Origin: Caulobacter rhizosphaerae
Lineage (GTDB): Bacteria; Pseudomonadota; Alphaproteobacteria; Caulobacterales; Caulobacteraceae
Assembly: GCF_010977555.1 (NCBI RefSeq)
Contig: NZ_CP048815.1
Location: 1,666,501 to 1,730,500 of the forward strand
Direction of reading: 5' to 3'
DNA: 64,000 nt
The notes under the pieces were generated by a model that searched no databases, was not told the DNA's origin, and saw nothing but the letters and a program-made list of their open reading frames with translations. A program made the translations under genes and the position numbers. How positions within the stretch are numbered: position 1 is the first letter of the stretch; each line of letters begins with the position of its first letter. This document shows positions 43,128 to 54,351 of the stretch, in pieces.

Positions 43128-43254
43128 GGATGGCGCTGATGGATTGACACCGCCGGCGTTGCTGATCGCCTTATCCGGCTGGGGGAGGACCGGCCGGCTC
43201 CATGGGGTCTGCGGCCTTGTCGAGCACGGCCGCGAAACGGGTCGAGGAGAAGCT

Positions 43255-43725
43255 ATGTACAAGCGGATTGTCCTGGCGTTCGACAGCACAGTCGAAGGAC
43301 GGGCGGCGCTCCGGGAAGGTGCGCTGCTGGCCAAGGCGTGCGACGCGGAAGTCTTCCTTCTGTCCGTCCTGGTCGAGTCGTCCAGCGTGCTCGTCGCCGA
43401 GGGCGTGCTCGTGGGCGCCGCCGAGACCCACCTGGAAAGCTATCAGGCCGTGCTGGACGAGGGGCTGGTGCGCTTGCGGCGGCTGGGCTTTTCGCCGACC
43501 GGCAAGCTGGTCCGCGGCGAGCCCGCCACCGAGATCGGAGCCTTCGCGCGGCAGGTCGGCGCCGACCTCGTGGTGGTCGGTCATCGCAAGCGGAACCTGC
43601 TGGAACGCTGGTGGTCGGGCGCGACCGGCGCCTACATCGTCGACAACCTGGACTGCAGCCTGCTCGTCGCGCGCCAGGCCATGAGCGACCAGGACTTCGA
43701 GGCGAAGCTGGAAAGCCTGGCGTAG
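43255..43725 (+). CDS. Universal stress protein (UspA family)
   Basis: 156 aa single USP domain. KRIVLAFDSTVEGRAALREG is the first strand and helix with the conserved Asp, and VVVGHRKRNLLERWWSGATGAYIVDNLDCSLLVAR contains the ATP-binding G-2x-G-like and final SLLV strand. Such proteins bind ATP or adenylated ligands and support survival under stress. Monocistronic, with GAGGAGAAGCT as ribosome site. Convergent with the MerR-type gene. Confidence 0.9.
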   Translation: MYKRIVLAFDSTVEGRAALREGALLAKACDAEVFLLSVLVESSSVLVAEGVLVGAAETHLESYQAVLDEGLVRLRRLGFSPTGKLVRGEPATEIGAFARQVGADLVVVGHRKRNLLERWWSGATGAYIVDNLDCSLLVARQAMSDQDFEAKLESLA

Positions 43726-43755
43726 CGGTCGGCGAGCGGGGCCGTTGTTCCTGCT

Positions 43756-44247
43756 CTAGTCGGCGGGAAGACGCGCAAGATAGGCGATGATCGCGCTGCG
43801 CTGGTCGTCGAGGGCCGCCAAGGCCTGGACCAGGCGCTCGCGCAAAGCGGATGGCACGGGCTGGTCCTGGGGTAGGAAGTTGGCGATCTCGGAGATGGTC
43901 AGGCCCAACTTCTTGAGCTCGACGATGGCGTCCAGCCTGGCCTTGGCGGTCTCGTCGAGCATCCGCATGTTCTTGATCCCGCGTTGACACGCGATCAGGC
44001 CCATTTCCTCGTAGAGGCGGATGGCGCGGGGAGACAGGCCCAGATGCTGGCTGACGTCGCCGATGGTCGACATCGTCGAGGGGAGTTGGCGAAGGGACCG
44101 GTAGGGATGGGCGCGCGTCGCACCCGCCGGCGGCGACCGGGGGGCGACTTGGCCGCGACCCTGTTGAAGTTCGCGACGACGATGCCGCTCGATCAAGGCC
44201 AGGGCGGCCTTGGTTTGCGGTCCGATGATCGTGGGATGATTGTCCAT
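43756..44247 (-). CDS. MerR family transcriptional regulator
   Basis: 163 aa if translated from ATG 44247, which overlaps the pccA stop (TGATG) and has GGAG 9 nt upstream. The MerR winged helix begins late (STIGDVSQHLGLSPRAIRLYEEMGLI, 60-85) and is followed by a dimerisation coiled coil. The first 58 residues are basic and Pro-rich and not part of the family fold, so a start at ATG 44073 (105 aa) is possible, though it lacks a ribosome site. Cotranscription with pccA points to control of propionyl-CoA or branched-chain acyl-CoA metabolism. Confidence 0.82.
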   Translation of the reverse strand: MDNHPTIIGPQTKAALALIERHRRRELQQGRGQVAPRSPPAGATRAHPYRSLRQLPSTMSTIGDVSQHLGLSPRAIRLYEEMGLIACQRGIKNMRMLDETAKARLDAIVELKKLGLTISEIANFLPQDQPVPSALRERLVQALAALDDQRSAIIAYLARLPAD

Positions 44248-46268
44248 CAGCCGAACTCCACCAGGATCTCATCGGCGGCGACGGGGTCGCCGGGCTTGGC
44301 GTTGACGGTCTTGACCAGGCCGTCGCGCTCGGCGCGGATGATGTTCTGCATCTTCATGGCTTCGAGCACGCAGACGACCTCGCCCTCGCGGACCTGCTGG
44401 CCGGGGGCGACGTCCATGCTGACCACCAGGCCGGGCATGGGCGAGAGCACCAGCTTGGAGGTGTCGGCGGCCTGCTTTTCGGGCAGCTTGTCGTGCAGTT
44501 CGGCGCTGCGGGGCGTCAGGACCAGCACCCGGGCCTTGGCGGCGCGGTGGCGGATCACAAACCCCTCGGCGGCCGGGGCGACCTGGACGGTGAAGGCCTG
44601 GCCGTCCAGCTTGCCCCCAAGCACGCCCTTGAACACCGGCTGGCCCGGCCGCCAGTCGACGGTCTCCAGGACCAGGGTCCGGCCTTCGTCGAGCAGCTCG
44701 ACGCTCAGGCCGGGGGCCTGGTCCGACAGCCGGACCCGGCGCTTGGCGGGTCCGACGGCGACGACCCACTCGTCGCGCACCGGTCCGCTCAGCCCCGCCC
44801 GGGTCGAGCGGGCCCGGGCGGCGTAGACCCGCTGCATGGCCGCCCCCACCGCGGTCAGGATGTCGACCTGCTCGGGGGTGGGGTCGACGCCTTTGAAGCC
44901 GTCAGCGAACGCGTCCTTGATGTAGTTGGTCGAGATCGTCCCCGAGCGGAACCGCTCCTGGTCCATCACCGCGGCCAGGAACGGGATGTTGTGGGCCGGG
45001 CCCTCGATGTGGAAGTCCTCCAGCGCCCGGCCCATGGCGTCGATCGCCGCCAGCCGGGTCGGAGCCCAGGCGCACAGCTTGGAGATCATCGGGTCGTAGT
45101 ACATCGAGATCTCGTCGCCCTCGCGCACGCCGGCGTCGTTGCGCACGACGGCGCCGGCCGTCCCGGCCTGCGGCCCTTCGGGCGGCGGGGCGTAGCGCAC
45201 CAGCCGGCCGATGCTGGGCAGGAACTTGCGATAGGGGTCCTCGGCGTAGATCCGGCTCTCGATCGCCCAGCCGTTGATCTTCAGGTCCGGCTGGGCGAAG
45301 GCCAGCGGCTCGCCCCAGGCGCTGCGGATCATCTGCTCGACCAGGTCCAGACCCGTGATCAGCTCGGTGACCGGGTGCTCGACCTGCAGGCGGGTGTTCA
45401 TCTCCAGGAAGTAGAAGCTCTTGTCCTGGCCGGCCACGAACTCCACCGTGCCGGCGCTGTCATAGTTCACCGCCCTGGCCAGGGCCACGGCCTGGGCCCC
45501 CATGGCCGCGCGGGTGGCTTCGTCCAGCAGCGGGCTGGGCGCTTCCTCGATGACCTTCTGGTTCCTGCGCTGGATCGAGCATTCGCGCTCGAACAGGTGG
45601 ACGACATGGCCGTGCTTGTCGCCCAGCACCTGGATCTCGATGTGGCGCGGGCTTTGGATGAACTTCTCGATGAAGATGCGGTCGTCGCCGAACGCCCCGG
45701 CCGCTTCAGCCCGCACGGCCGGAAAGCCCTCCTCGACGTCCTGGCGGCTCCAGGCCACGCGGATGCCCTTGCCGCCGCCGCCGGCCGACGCCTTGATCAT
45801 CACCGGATAGCCGATCTCCTCGGCGATCTTCACCGCGTGGGCGGCGTCGGCGATCTCGCCGATATGGCCGGGCACGCAACTGACCCCGGCGGCCTGGGCG
45901 AACTTCTTGCTTTCGATCTTGTCGCCCATGGCCGAGATCGCCCCGGGATTGGGCCCGATGAACACGATCCCCTCGTCGGCGCATCTTTGCGCGAACTCGG
46001 CCTTCTCCGACAGGAAGCCGAAGCCCGGATGCACCGCCTGGGCGCCCGTCGCCTTGCAGGCGGCGATGATCTTGTCGGCGACCAGGTAGCTCTGGCCCGC
46101 CGGCGAGGGGCCGATATGCACCGCCTCGTCGGCCATCTCCACCGCCAGGCTGTCGGCGTCGGCGTCCGAATAGACCACCACGGTCTTGATCCCCAGCCGC
46201 CGGCACGTCTTGATCACCCGCACCGCGATCTCGCCCCGGTTGGCGATCAGGAGTTTGTCGAACATCAT
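44247..46268 (-). CDS. pccA: Propionyl/acyl-CoA carboxylase alpha subunit (biotin carboxylase + BCCP)
   Basis: 673 aa. Biotin carboxylase domain (FDKLLIANRGEIAVRVIKTC at the start, ASAGGGGKGIRVAW ATP loop, EMNTRLQVEHPVTE), a linking BT domain (about 450-600), and a C-terminal biotinyl domain with biotin Lys639 in VLEAMKMQNI. It transfers CO2 to biotin for the beta subunit encoded at 47304. Starts at the first of two adjacent ATGs, 2 nt after bioB. Substrate specificity (propionyl versus 3-methylcrotonyl) is judged mainly from the PccB-type beta partner. Confidence 0.93.
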   Translation of the reverse strand: MMFDKLLIANRGEIAVRVIKTCRRLGIKTVVVYSDADADSLAVEMADEAVHIGPSPAGQSYLVADKIIAACKATGAQAVHPGFGFLSEKAEFAQRCADEGIVFIGPNPGAISAMGDKIESKKFAQAAGVSCVPGHIGEIADAAHAVKIAEEIGYPVMIKASAGGGGKGIRVAWSRQDVEEGFPAVRAEAAGAFGDDRIFIEKFIQSPRHIEIQVLGDKHGHVVHLFERECSIQRRNQKVIEEAPSPLLDEATRAAMGAQAVALARAVNYDSAGTVEFVAGQDKSFYFLEMNTRLQVEHPVTELITGLDLVEQMIRSAWGEPLAFAQPDLKINGWAIESRIYAEDPYRKFLPSIGRLVRYAPPPEGPQAGTAGAVVRNDAGVREGDEISMYYDPMISKLCAWAPTRLAAIDAMGRALEDFHIEGPAHNIPFLAAVMDQERFRSGTISTNYIKDAFADGFKGVDPTPEQVDILTAVGAAMQRVYAARARSTRAGLSGPVRDEWVVAVGPAKRRVRLSDQAPGLSVELLDEGRTLVLETVDWRPGQPVFKGVLGGKLDGQAFTVQVAPAAEGFVIRHRAAKARVLVLTPRSAELHDKLPEKQAADTSKLVLSPMPGLVVSMDVAPGQQVREGEVVCVLEAMKMQNIIRAERDGLVKTVNAKPGDPVAADEILVEFG

Positions 46269-46270
46269 CT

Positions 46271-47296
46271 TTATCCCGCTACGCCGGTGATTTCTGGTTC
46301 CAACGCGAAACGCCGCGCCGTGGTCTTGGCCGAAGCCATCGGCCGTAGGTCCAGGTCGTGGAACAGCTTGCTGTCCTCGTCCTGGCCGGGCAGGGGGGTG
46401 GTCAGCAGCTTGCCGCCGACGAAGATCGAATTGGCGCCGGCCAGGAAGCACAGGGCCTGCAGCTCGCGGCTCATCTCGTCGCGACCGGCCGACAGGCGGA
46501 CCATCGACCGCGGGCAGACGATGCGGGCCACGGCGATGGTGCGCACGAACTCGATGGCGTCGATGGCCGTGGTCCCGTCGGCCAGCACCTTGTCGCCCAG
46601 GGGCGTGCCGCTGACCGGGACCAGGCCGTTGATCGGCAGGCTGTCGGGATGGCTGGGCAGGGTGGCCAGCTGGTGCAGCAGGCCGGCGCGGTCGCGGCGC
46701 GTCTCCCCCATGCCGACGATGCCGCCGCAGCAGGTGCTCATGCCGGCGTCGCGGACATGGGCCAGGGTGTCCAGCCGCTCCTGATAGGTGCGGGTGGTGA
46801 CCACCTGGCCATAGTATTCGGGGCCGGTGTCGAGGTTGTGGTTGTAGTAGTCCAGGCCCGCGTCCTTCAGCTGGCGGGCCTGGTCGGCGGTCAGCATGCC
46901 AAGCGTGGCGCAGGTCTCAAGGCCCAGGGCTTTCACCCCGCCGATCATCGCCGCCAGTTTCGGCAGGTCGCGGTCCTTCAGCTCGCGCCAGGCCGCGCCC
47001 ATGCAGAAGCGCTGGGCGCCGCCGTCGCGGGCCTGGCGAGCCTTGGCGATCACCGCCTCGGCGTCCATCAGCTTCTCGGCCTTCAGCCCGGTCTTGAAGT
47101 GGGCGCTCTGGCTGCAATAGCCGCAGTTCTCCGCGCAGCCGCCGGTCTTGACCGACAGCAGCTGCGACAGCTGCACCTCGGACGGGTCGAACCCGGCCCG
47201 GTGCACGCTGGCGGCCTGGAACACCAGCTCCATGAACGGCAGGTCGAACAGGGCCTCGACCTGGTCCAGGGTCCAGTCGTGGCGAGGGGCGGCCAT
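46271..47296 (-). CDS. bioB: Biotin synthase
   Basis: 341 aa radical-SAM enzyme inserting sulfur into dethiobiotin. The 4Fe-4S cysteines are Cys54, Cys58 and Cys61 in [20 protein letters not shown], the second-cluster cysteines and the arginine in [14 protein letters not shown] are present. ATG 47296 gives [14 protein letters not shown], which aligns with known BioB N-termini; ATG 47323 is in frame but overlaps pccB by 20 nt. Its place between pccB and pccA links biotin supply to the enzyme that needs it. No other bio genes are in the window. Confidence 0.95.
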   Translation of the reverse strand: MAAPRHDWTLDQVEALFDLPFMELVFQAASVHRAGFDPSEVQLSQLLSVKTGGCAENCGYCSQSAHFKTGLKAEKLMDAEAVIAKARQARDGGAQRFCMGAAWRELKDRDLPKLAAMIGGVKALGLETCATLGMLTADQARQLKDAGLDYYNHNLDTGPEYYGQVVTTRTYQERLDTLAHVRDAGMSTCCGGIVGMGETRRDRAGLLHQLATLPSHPDSLPINGLVPVSGTPLGDKVLADGTTAIDAIEFVRTIAVARIVCPRSMVRLSAGRDEMSRELQALCFLAGANSIFVGGKLLTTPLPGQDEDSKLFHDLDLRPMASAKTTARRFALEPEITGVAG

Positions 47297-47303
47297 CGAT
47301 CGG

Positions 47304-48836
<1,533 letters not shown>

Positions 48837-48953
48837 GCGGATTGGCTCTTGCAAAAGGAGTGAGAACTTCAAAATCAGCCTATTGTGCTTGTCAGCAAGC
48901 AAAACATGGGGAAAATCGAGCTGTCGCGCGACGCTGCGATGGCGAAACTTGTG

Positions 48954-48968
48954 AAACTGCAAAGTTGT
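48954..48968 (-). promoter_or_regulatory. RamB/ScfR-like box AACTTTGCA
   Basis: On the minus strand the gap between pccB and the scfR-type gene reads ACAACTTTGCAGTTT, containing nine contiguous bases of the RamB box core AACTTTGCAAA. A second partial match (TTTTGCAA) lies at 48848-48855. Probably the binding site by which the regulator controls itself and pccB. Confidence 0.5.
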
Positions 48969-48974
48969 AAAACC

Positions 48975-50405
48975 ATGCGCGACAAGCTGTTCATCGGCCC
49001 GAAGGTCCGCCTCCTGCGCCTGGCCAAGGGCTGGAAGCTGGAGCCCTGCGCCGCGCGGCTGGGGGTTTCCGCCAGCTATCTGTCGCAGATCGAGGCCAAC
49101 CAGCGGCCGGTGACGGCCCGGGTGCTGATCGACGTGATGCGGGTGTTCGAGGTGGACGCCGCGTCGCTGGACGCCGCCGACGACCAGCGGATGATCGCCG
49201 ACTTGCGCGAGGCCACGGCCGACCCGATCCAGGACGGCGAGACTCCCAGCCTGCACGAGCTGAAGGCGGCCGTGGCCAACACCCCCAACCTCGCCAAGGC
49301 CTATCTGGCCCTGCACCACGCCTATCGTCGCCTCGACGAACGGCTGAAGACCACCGAGGAAGCCGTTTCGCTGGACGAGCGCGGGGCGGCCAGCGCCCTG
49401 CTGCCCTATGAGGAGGTGCGCGACTTCTTCCATTACAAGAACAACTACATCCACAGCCTGGACATGGCGTCCGAAACCCTGGCGGTCGAGCTGGGCCTGG
49501 ACGGGCGGGAGGCGGCCGAGACCGTGCTGGAGCGCTGGCTGGGCGACCGGCTGGGCGTCCGCGTGGCGCGTTCGCCCGAGCCGGACCTGCTGCGGCGCTT
49601 CGACCCCGCCGCCGGCCTGCTGACCCTGGGCGCGGCCCAGCCCGCGGCCACCCGCTGCTTCCAGATGGCCTATCAGGTCGTCGCCGCCGCGCTGTCCGAC
49701 ACGGTCGAGGCCGAACTGGCCGCGGCCGGATTCCGCAGCGAGGGGGCGGCCAAGGTCTGCCGCACCGCGCTGCTGAACTATGCGGCCGGCGCGCTGCTGC
49801 TGCCCTATGAGCGGTTCCGCGACGCCGCCCGGGCGGTCCGGCACGACACCGAACAGCTGAGCTTGCTGTTCCAGGCCAGTCTCGAGCAGGTGTTCCATCG
49901 CCTCAGCACCCTGCAACGGCCGGGCGCGAGGGGGGTGCCGTTCTATTTCGTGCGGGTCGACCAGGCGGGCAACATCACCAAGCGCCACAGCGCCACCCGC
50001 CTGCAGTTCGCGCGGTTCGGCGGGACCTGCCCGTTATGGAACGTGCATGACGCCTTCGCCCGGCCCGACCATTGGCTGGTGCAACTGGCCCAAATGCCGG
50101 ACGGCGTGCGCTATGTCAGCATCGCCCGGGGCGTGGTGAAGTCGTCCGGAGACTATCTGCGGCCGGACCGCCGCTACGCGCTGGGCCTGGGCTGCGAGGC
50201 GCAATACGCCGACAGCCTGATCTACGCCCAGGGTCTGGACCTGGGCGGGCCTTCCGTGCCGATCGGCGTCAGCTGCCGGATCTGCGAGCGCGACGACTGC
50301 GTGCAGCGGGCCTTCCCGCCGGTCGACCGGGTCTTCGACGTGTTCGAGAACGAACGGCGCCTGGCGCCGTTCGAACTGGGGTCGGGGCGCGGCCGGCCGG
50401 AATAG
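48975..50405 (+). CDS. Short-chain fatty-acid regulator (ScfR/RamB/PrpR family)
   Basis: 476 aa. N-terminal XRE-type HTH ([38 protein letters not shown], about 8-46), a central IrrE-like ImmA region that has lost the metal motif, and a C-terminal DUF2083 with cysteines in [17 protein letters not shown]. Family members (RamB, PrpR, MccR) regulate acetate, propionate and methylcitrate use, and PrpR binds acyl-CoA and an Fe-S cluster. The start at 48975 gives [12 protein letters not shown]; there is in-frame sequence upstream without a better start. Divergent placement from pccB supports propionyl-CoA sensing. Confidence 0.9.
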   Translation: MRDKLFIGPKVRLLRLAKGWKLEPCAARLGVSASYLSQIEANQRPVTARVLIDVMRVFEVDAASLDAADDQRMIADLREATADPIQDGETPSLHELKAAVANTPNLAKAYLALHHAYRRLDERLKTTEEAVSLDERGAASALLPYEEVRDFFHYKNNYIHSLDMASETLAVELGLDGREAAETVLERWLGDRLGVRVARSPEPDLLRRFDPAAGLLTLGAAQPAATRCFQMAYQVVAAALSDTVEAELAAAGFRSEGAAKVCRTALLNYAAGALLLPYERFRDAARAVRHDTEQLSLLFQASLEQVFHRLSTLQRPGARGVPFYFVRVDQAGNITKRHSATRLQFARFGGTCPLWNVHDAFARPDHWLVQLAQMPDGVRYVSIARGVVKSSGDYLRPDRRYALGLGCEAQYADSLIYAQGLDLGGPSVPIGVSCRICERDDCVQRAFPPVDRVFDVFENERRLAPFELGSGRGRPE

Positions 50406-50421
50406 CCGGCCTCCGCGCCCC
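50384..50421. terminator. GC-rich hairpin between convergent genes
   Basis: Imperfect inverted repeat with outer arms GGGGCGCGG / CCGCGCCCC and inner arms CCGGC / GCCGG, overlapping the last codons of the scfR-type gene and lying before the PI-PLC stop. There is no T-run, so function as a terminator is uncertain. Confidence 0.4.
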
Positions 50422-50426
50422 GGATC

Positions 50427-51461
50427 CTACCGCGATCCCGGCTCGAACCAGGGCGGCGACACCACGAAGTGCAGGCCCAGCGGGTCCGGGGCGCCGGGAT
50501 AGTAGTCGCTGCTGATGATCTGCGCGCCCGACCGCACCGCGGCCTGCAGGCGACCGAGGTCGTGCTGGCGCGCCTCGCGGGTGTCGGCGTCGCTCCGGGT
50601 GCGCACTAGGAAGCCCTGGCCGACCAGGGCCTTGATCCGCGCTTCCTCCGCCCTGGGATCCTGGATGTTGAACACCGCCGCCTCGGGTTCGGCGGCGTCG
50701 TAGAGCCCGAACATCATCCGCCCCTCCAGGGACGGATGGCCGTGGCGGTAGAGCTCGGCGATGCGCGGGTTGGAATCCAGCACCAGCAGCACCTTGCCGC
50801 GCGAGGCCTCCAGGCTGGGCCAACGCCCCGCGAGCGCCGCCGCTCGAAGGCTGGTGGCGTCGCCGCGCAGGTCGTCGGGCGCGATGACGCCGGCCCGGCC
50901 GAACGCCTTGACGGCGTCGGCGTCGATCCCCGCCAGGTCCGCCTCGGTGTAGAGCGGCGGGTCGGGGATGGCCGGGGTGTTGAACGGTTCTTCCTTGGTG
51001 TTGACGAAGATCACGATCGGCGCGTGGCCGGGGTGGGCGCGCGACCAGGCGGCGACCTGCGCGAAGCAGTCGGACAGGGCCAGGCAGTGGGTGCGGGCGT
51101 CGACGACGGGGGCGTGCAGCACCTTGGCGCCGGGCCGGTCCATGATCGCCCGCTTGGCGGGGTCACCGGCGTAGGGCGCGGCGTAGAGGCCGCCGGCGCT
51201 GTCGGCATAGGGGTCGAACTCCAGCTGGCGCAGCCCCAGGTCCAGTTGGGCCGCGATCGGCGGATGGCCGTATTCGACGCCCGCGGAGCGCTCGCCCATC
51301 ACCTGCCGCTGATGCGCCAGGGCGGCGGGGTCCAGGTCCGGGCGATAGCTGTTGTGCGAGCCCAGCACGTGCATGGCGTTCAGCCGGGGCGCCTCGGCGG
51401 CGTGGGCGGCGAGCGGCCCCAGCAGGGCGATCGAGGACAGCAGGGCGGCGGACAGGCGCAT
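50427..51461 (-). CDS. Secreted Ca2+-dependent phosphoinositide phospholipase C-like protein
   Basis: 344 aa with a clear signal peptide (MRLSAALLSSIALLGPLAAHA). The PI-PLC X-domain pattern is visible: LGSHNSYRPD (catalytic His), QLEFDPYADSAGG, and VDARTHCLAL, as in the Ca-dependent PF16670 group. Predicted periplasmic or secreted, cleaving phosphoinositide or related phosphodiesters. Last gene of the minus-strand run receptor, sigma, FecR, receptor, PLC; a 30-bp inverted repeat lies ahead of it. It suggests the receptors import inositol- or phosphate-containing products, which is inference. Confidence 0.85.
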   Translation of the reverse strand: MRLSAALLSSIALLGPLAAHAAEAPRLNAMHVLGSHNSYRPDLDPAALAHQRQVMGERSAGVEYGHPPIAAQLDLGLRQLEFDPYADSAGGLYAAPYAGDPAKRAIMDRPGAKVLHAPVVDARTHCLALSDCFAQVAAWSRAHPGHAPIVIFVNTKEEPFNTPAIPDPPLYTEADLAGIDADAVKAFGRAGVIAPDDLRGDATSLRAAALAGRWPSLEASRGKVLLVLDSNPRIAELYRHGHPSLEGRMMFGLYDAAEPEAAVFNIQDPRAEEARIKALVGQGFLVRTRSDADTREARQHDLGRLQAAVRSGAQIISSDYYPGAPDPLGLHFVVSPPWFEPGSR

Positions 51462-51485
51462 GGCGGATCTCGTGAAGGGAAAGGG

Positions 51486-51515
51486 CCGGCTGGGCGCGCG
51501 GGCGCGCCCAGCCGG
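51486..51515. repeat. 30-bp perfect inverted repeat between receptor and PI-PLC genes
   Basis: 14-bp arms CCGGCTGGGCGCGC / GCGCGCCCAGCCGG with a 2-nt centre, and a weaker GCGGCC/GGCCGC repeat at 51524-51543. It lies in the intergenic gap between the TonB receptor stop and the PLC start. Without a T-run it may act as an mRNA stabiliser or partial attenuator separating expression of the two genes. Confidence 0.6.
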
Positions 51516-51557
51516 AAGTTGAAGCGGCCAAGGGGGCGGCCGCCTTCGGGGGAGGGG

Positions 51558-54215
51558 TTAGAACTTGCCGCGCAGGGTCAGCGAGACCGTGCGGCCCCAG
51601 TGATAGATCTCCATCGGCTGGTCCTTGGTCTTGCCGTAGACGTAGCGGATCTCGTCGGTCAGGTTCGAGCCCTCCAGCGTCAGGGCGTAGTTCTGGGTCA
51701 GGTCGTACGAGATCGAGCCGTCCAGCGAGCCGTAGGCGTCGATATAGGACTCGGCGGTGGTGGTGCTGCCCGTGCCCGACAGGTAGCGCGAGCGCCAGAA
51801 CCAGCCCAGGCGGGCGGCCAGCGGGCCCTTCTCGTAGTAGCCGACCAGGTTGTAGCTGGTCTTGGACAGGCCGATCAGGTCGTCCTTGATCTGGCGGTTG
51901 CCGGCAAAGTAGCTGGCCTTGCTGTCCACCACGGTCAGCGAGGCCTGGACGCCCAGGCCGTCGAACGGGCCAGGCAGGAAGGCCAGGCTCTGGTTGTAGG
52001 CCAGCTCGACCCCGGTCAGCTTGGCGTCGCCGCCGTTGACGCTGGTCGACAGCAGGATGTCGCCGCGGCCGGGAACCTGGATCGTGGTGTTCTGCTGGGT
52101 GATGTAGTCGTCCATCTTCTTCCAGAACACCGCGCCGGTCAGGGCGGTGGTCGGGGCCGGATACCATTCCAGCGAGGCGTCCAGCTGGTCGGCCAGGAAC
52201 GGCTTCAGGGCCGGGTTGCCGCCCGAGGCGTTGGGGGAGTCGCGCGAGACGCTGATCCGCGGGGCGCTGTCGGTGATGTTGGGCCGGTTGATCACCCGCG
52301 AGGCGGCGAAGCGGGCGACCAGGGTGTCGGTGAGCTCGGCCTTCAGGTTGAAGCTGGGCAGCCAGTCGCCGTAGTCCTGCGGATAGGACACCGGCGTCAG
52401 CACGGGGTTGTTGCTGGCGTCGGTGCTGGTCAGCGTGCCGCTGGCCGCCTGTTCGGTGCGGGCGTAGCGGACGCCGACATTGCCGCTGATCGGCACGACG
52501 GCGTCGAACCGGAAGTCGCCGCGCACATAGGCGCTGGTGATCTTCTGGTCGACGACGAACGAGTTGCGGGCGTCCGCGGCCGAGACCGGCTGGGCGGCGA
52601 CGGCCGGGGTGAACAGGCTGTTGTAGAAGGCCGTGGTGGTCGGGGTGAGCCAGTTGCGCGGCGTATTGCCGTCGAAGCCCGACAGGAAGTTCTTGTAGGG
52701 CAGGGGTTCGTAGAAGGCCGGGCCCAGCGTGCTGACCGGCACGTTCAGGTCGTTGTTGAGCACCCAGTCGCGCCGGCGATAATCGCGCTTCATCTCGTGG
52801 CGCTCGGCCCCGAAGGCGATCTTGCTGAACCAGCCGTCGAAGGTGCGTCCGCCGTCCAGGCGGATGGTCTCGTCGGTGTCGCGCGAGTCCTTCCAGGTGT
52901 AGTCGAAGGCCTGGCCGACGAAGTTGGCCGGGTTGGTGTAGTCGACCGTGGTGGTCAGCTGCGGGATCGACTTGTAGCCGCGCGAGAAGTCGTAGGTCAG
53001 CGGTCCGAAGAACGCCAGGCGGTTGCGCTTGGTGGCCTGGCCGTCCGGATGGTAGCTGCGGGCCCGCGAGAAGGCGTACTCGGCGTTGAAGCTCCAGGCG
53101 CCGGGCGTCCAGGCCTGCTTGAGGCCGACGGCGGTCAGGTCGTGGCGGTTGAGGCTGGTCTCGCGCGAGGCCATCCAGCGCACGTTGTCGATCGTGCCGC
53201 CCACCACGGTGTCGCCGACCACCTTTTGGCTGCCGACCACGAAGGCGGGCGTGCGGAAGGTGGTGTCGTCCGGATAGATGTCGAGGCCGAACTCGTCGTA
53301 ATCGACGTCCAGGCGGGTCACCAGCACGTCGACGTCGGTCTGGAAGTCGCCGTTCGGCCGCCACTGGCCGGTCACCGCGCCGGAATAGAGCTTGCGATGC
53401 TCGGTCTCGATGGTCGGACGGGTGCGTGACGGCGTGTAGAGGCCGCCGCCCAGCGCCGATTTGAACTTATCGAGGTTCCAGCCCACCTGGTACAGGCGGT
53501 CGTTGCGCACGTGGCGCTCGTCGTACAGGCCCGAGGCCAGCAGGCCCAGGGTGTTGTCGGCGCTGGTCCAGGAGAACAGGCCCGAGGCCGAGGGATCGGC
53601 CTTCTTGCGCACGTCGCCATAGGTCTCGCGGATCGAGAAGGCGGCCTTCTGGCCCACGTCCAGCGGCTTGAAGGTCTTGATGTTGATGTTGCCGCCCAGG
53701 GCGCCTTCGTCCATGTCGGCGGTCGGAGTCTTCACGACCTCGATCTGCGAGATCAGCTCGGACGGCAGCACCTCGAAGCGGAACTGGCGTCCCTTGGCGC
53801 CGCCGTTCTCGATCAGTTCGTTGACCGCGATCGAGCGGCCGTTCAACTCGACATACTGGAACTGCGGGCCCAGGCCCCGGACGCTGACATAGAGCCCGGC
53901 GCCGCGCTGGCGGTCGATGGTCACGCCGGTGACCAGTTGCAGGGCCTCGGCGGCGTTGCGGGTGGGGAATTTGCCGATGTCCTCGGCGTTGACGGCGTCC
54001 ACGCCATAGGCGGCCGAGCGCTTCAGGGCGGCGGCGGCTTGCAGGCTCTTGCCGTAGGAGGTGACCACGATCTCGTCGACGGCGTCGGCCGGCGCGGCGG
54101 GCGTGGGCGAGGCGGCGGGCTCGGCGGCCTGGGCCTGGCCGGAAGCCAGGGCGGCCGAGGCCAGGAGGGCGGCGGCGCCGGCGCGGCGCGCCGACGGGTT
54201 CTTGGAACGGATCAT
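51558..54215 (-). CDS. TonB-dependent receptor (no signalling domain)
   Basis: 885 aa outer-membrane barrel with signal peptide (residues 1-30, ending GQAQA), plug domain (ALKRSAAYGVDAVNAEDIGKFP, VSVRGLGPQFQYVELNGRSI) and beta-barrel ending in TLRGKF, whose terminal Phe is needed for BAM insertion. DEIVVTSYGKSLQ serves as the TonB box region. No STN domain. It is clearly paralogous to the receptor at 55909, with many identical blocks. It starts 136 nt after the FecR gene, so it may have its own sigma-dependent promoter. The ligand is unknown. Confidence 0.92.
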   Translation of the reverse strand: MIRSKNPSARRAGAAALLASAALASGQAQAAEPAASPTPAAPADAVDEIVVTSYGKSLQAAAALKRSAAYGVDAVNAEDIGKFPTRNAAEALQLVTGVTIDRQRGAGLYVSVRGLGPQFQYVELNGRSIAVNELIENGGAKGRQFRFEVLPSELISQIEVVKTPTADMDEGALGGNINIKTFKPLDVGQKAAFSIRETYGDVRKKADPSASGLFSWTSADNTLGLLASGLYDERHVRNDRLYQVGWNLDKFKSALGGGLYTPSRTRPTIETEHRKLYSGAVTGQWRPNGDFQTDVDVLVTRLDVDYDEFGLDIYPDDTTFRTPAFVVGSQKVVGDTVVGGTIDNVRWMASRETSLNRHDLTAVGLKQAWTPGAWSFNAEYAFSRARSYHPDGQATKRNRLAFFGPLTYDFSRGYKSIPQLTTTVDYTNPANFVGQAFDYTWKDSRDTDETIRLDGGRTFDGWFSKIAFGAERHEMKRDYRRRDWVLNNDLNVPVSTLGPAFYEPLPYKNFLSGFDGNTPRNWLTPTTTAFYNSLFTPAVAAQPVSAADARNSFVVDQKITSAYVRGDFRFDAVVPISGNVGVRYARTEQAASGTLTSTDASNNPVLTPVSYPQDYGDWLPSFNLKAELTDTLVARFAASRVINRPNITDSAPRISVSRDSPNASGGNPALKPFLADQLDASLEWYPAPTTALTGAVFWKKMDDYITQQNTTIQVPGRGDILLSTSVNGGDAKLTGVELAYNQSLAFLPGPFDGLGVQASLTVVDSKASYFAGNRQIKDDLIGLSKTSYNLVGYYEKGPLAARLGWFWRSRYLSGTGSTTTAESYIDAYGSLDGSISYDLTQNYALTLEGSNLTDEIRYVYGKTKDQPMEIYHWGRTVSLTLRGKF

Positions 54216-54351
54216 CTTTTCCCCCGATGGGCTGAGACCCGCGGGGAGGCGCGGATCGAGGGAGAAGAACGAAAGCGCGGGCGTTCGCCCTCAGTCGCTG
54301 GTCGGTGAAATATTTGCGACAGCCTGTTGAAAAGACCTGACTTTTATCCGC

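Noticed and set aside
44493..46784. A 763-codon plus-strand frame opposite pccA and bioB
   Set aside because: pccA and bioB are certain; the opposite frame has no motif.
50736..53429. An 897-codon plus-strand frame over the PI-PLC and receptor genes
   Set aside because: Shadow of real minus-strand genes; Val/Gly-rich with no recognisable fold.
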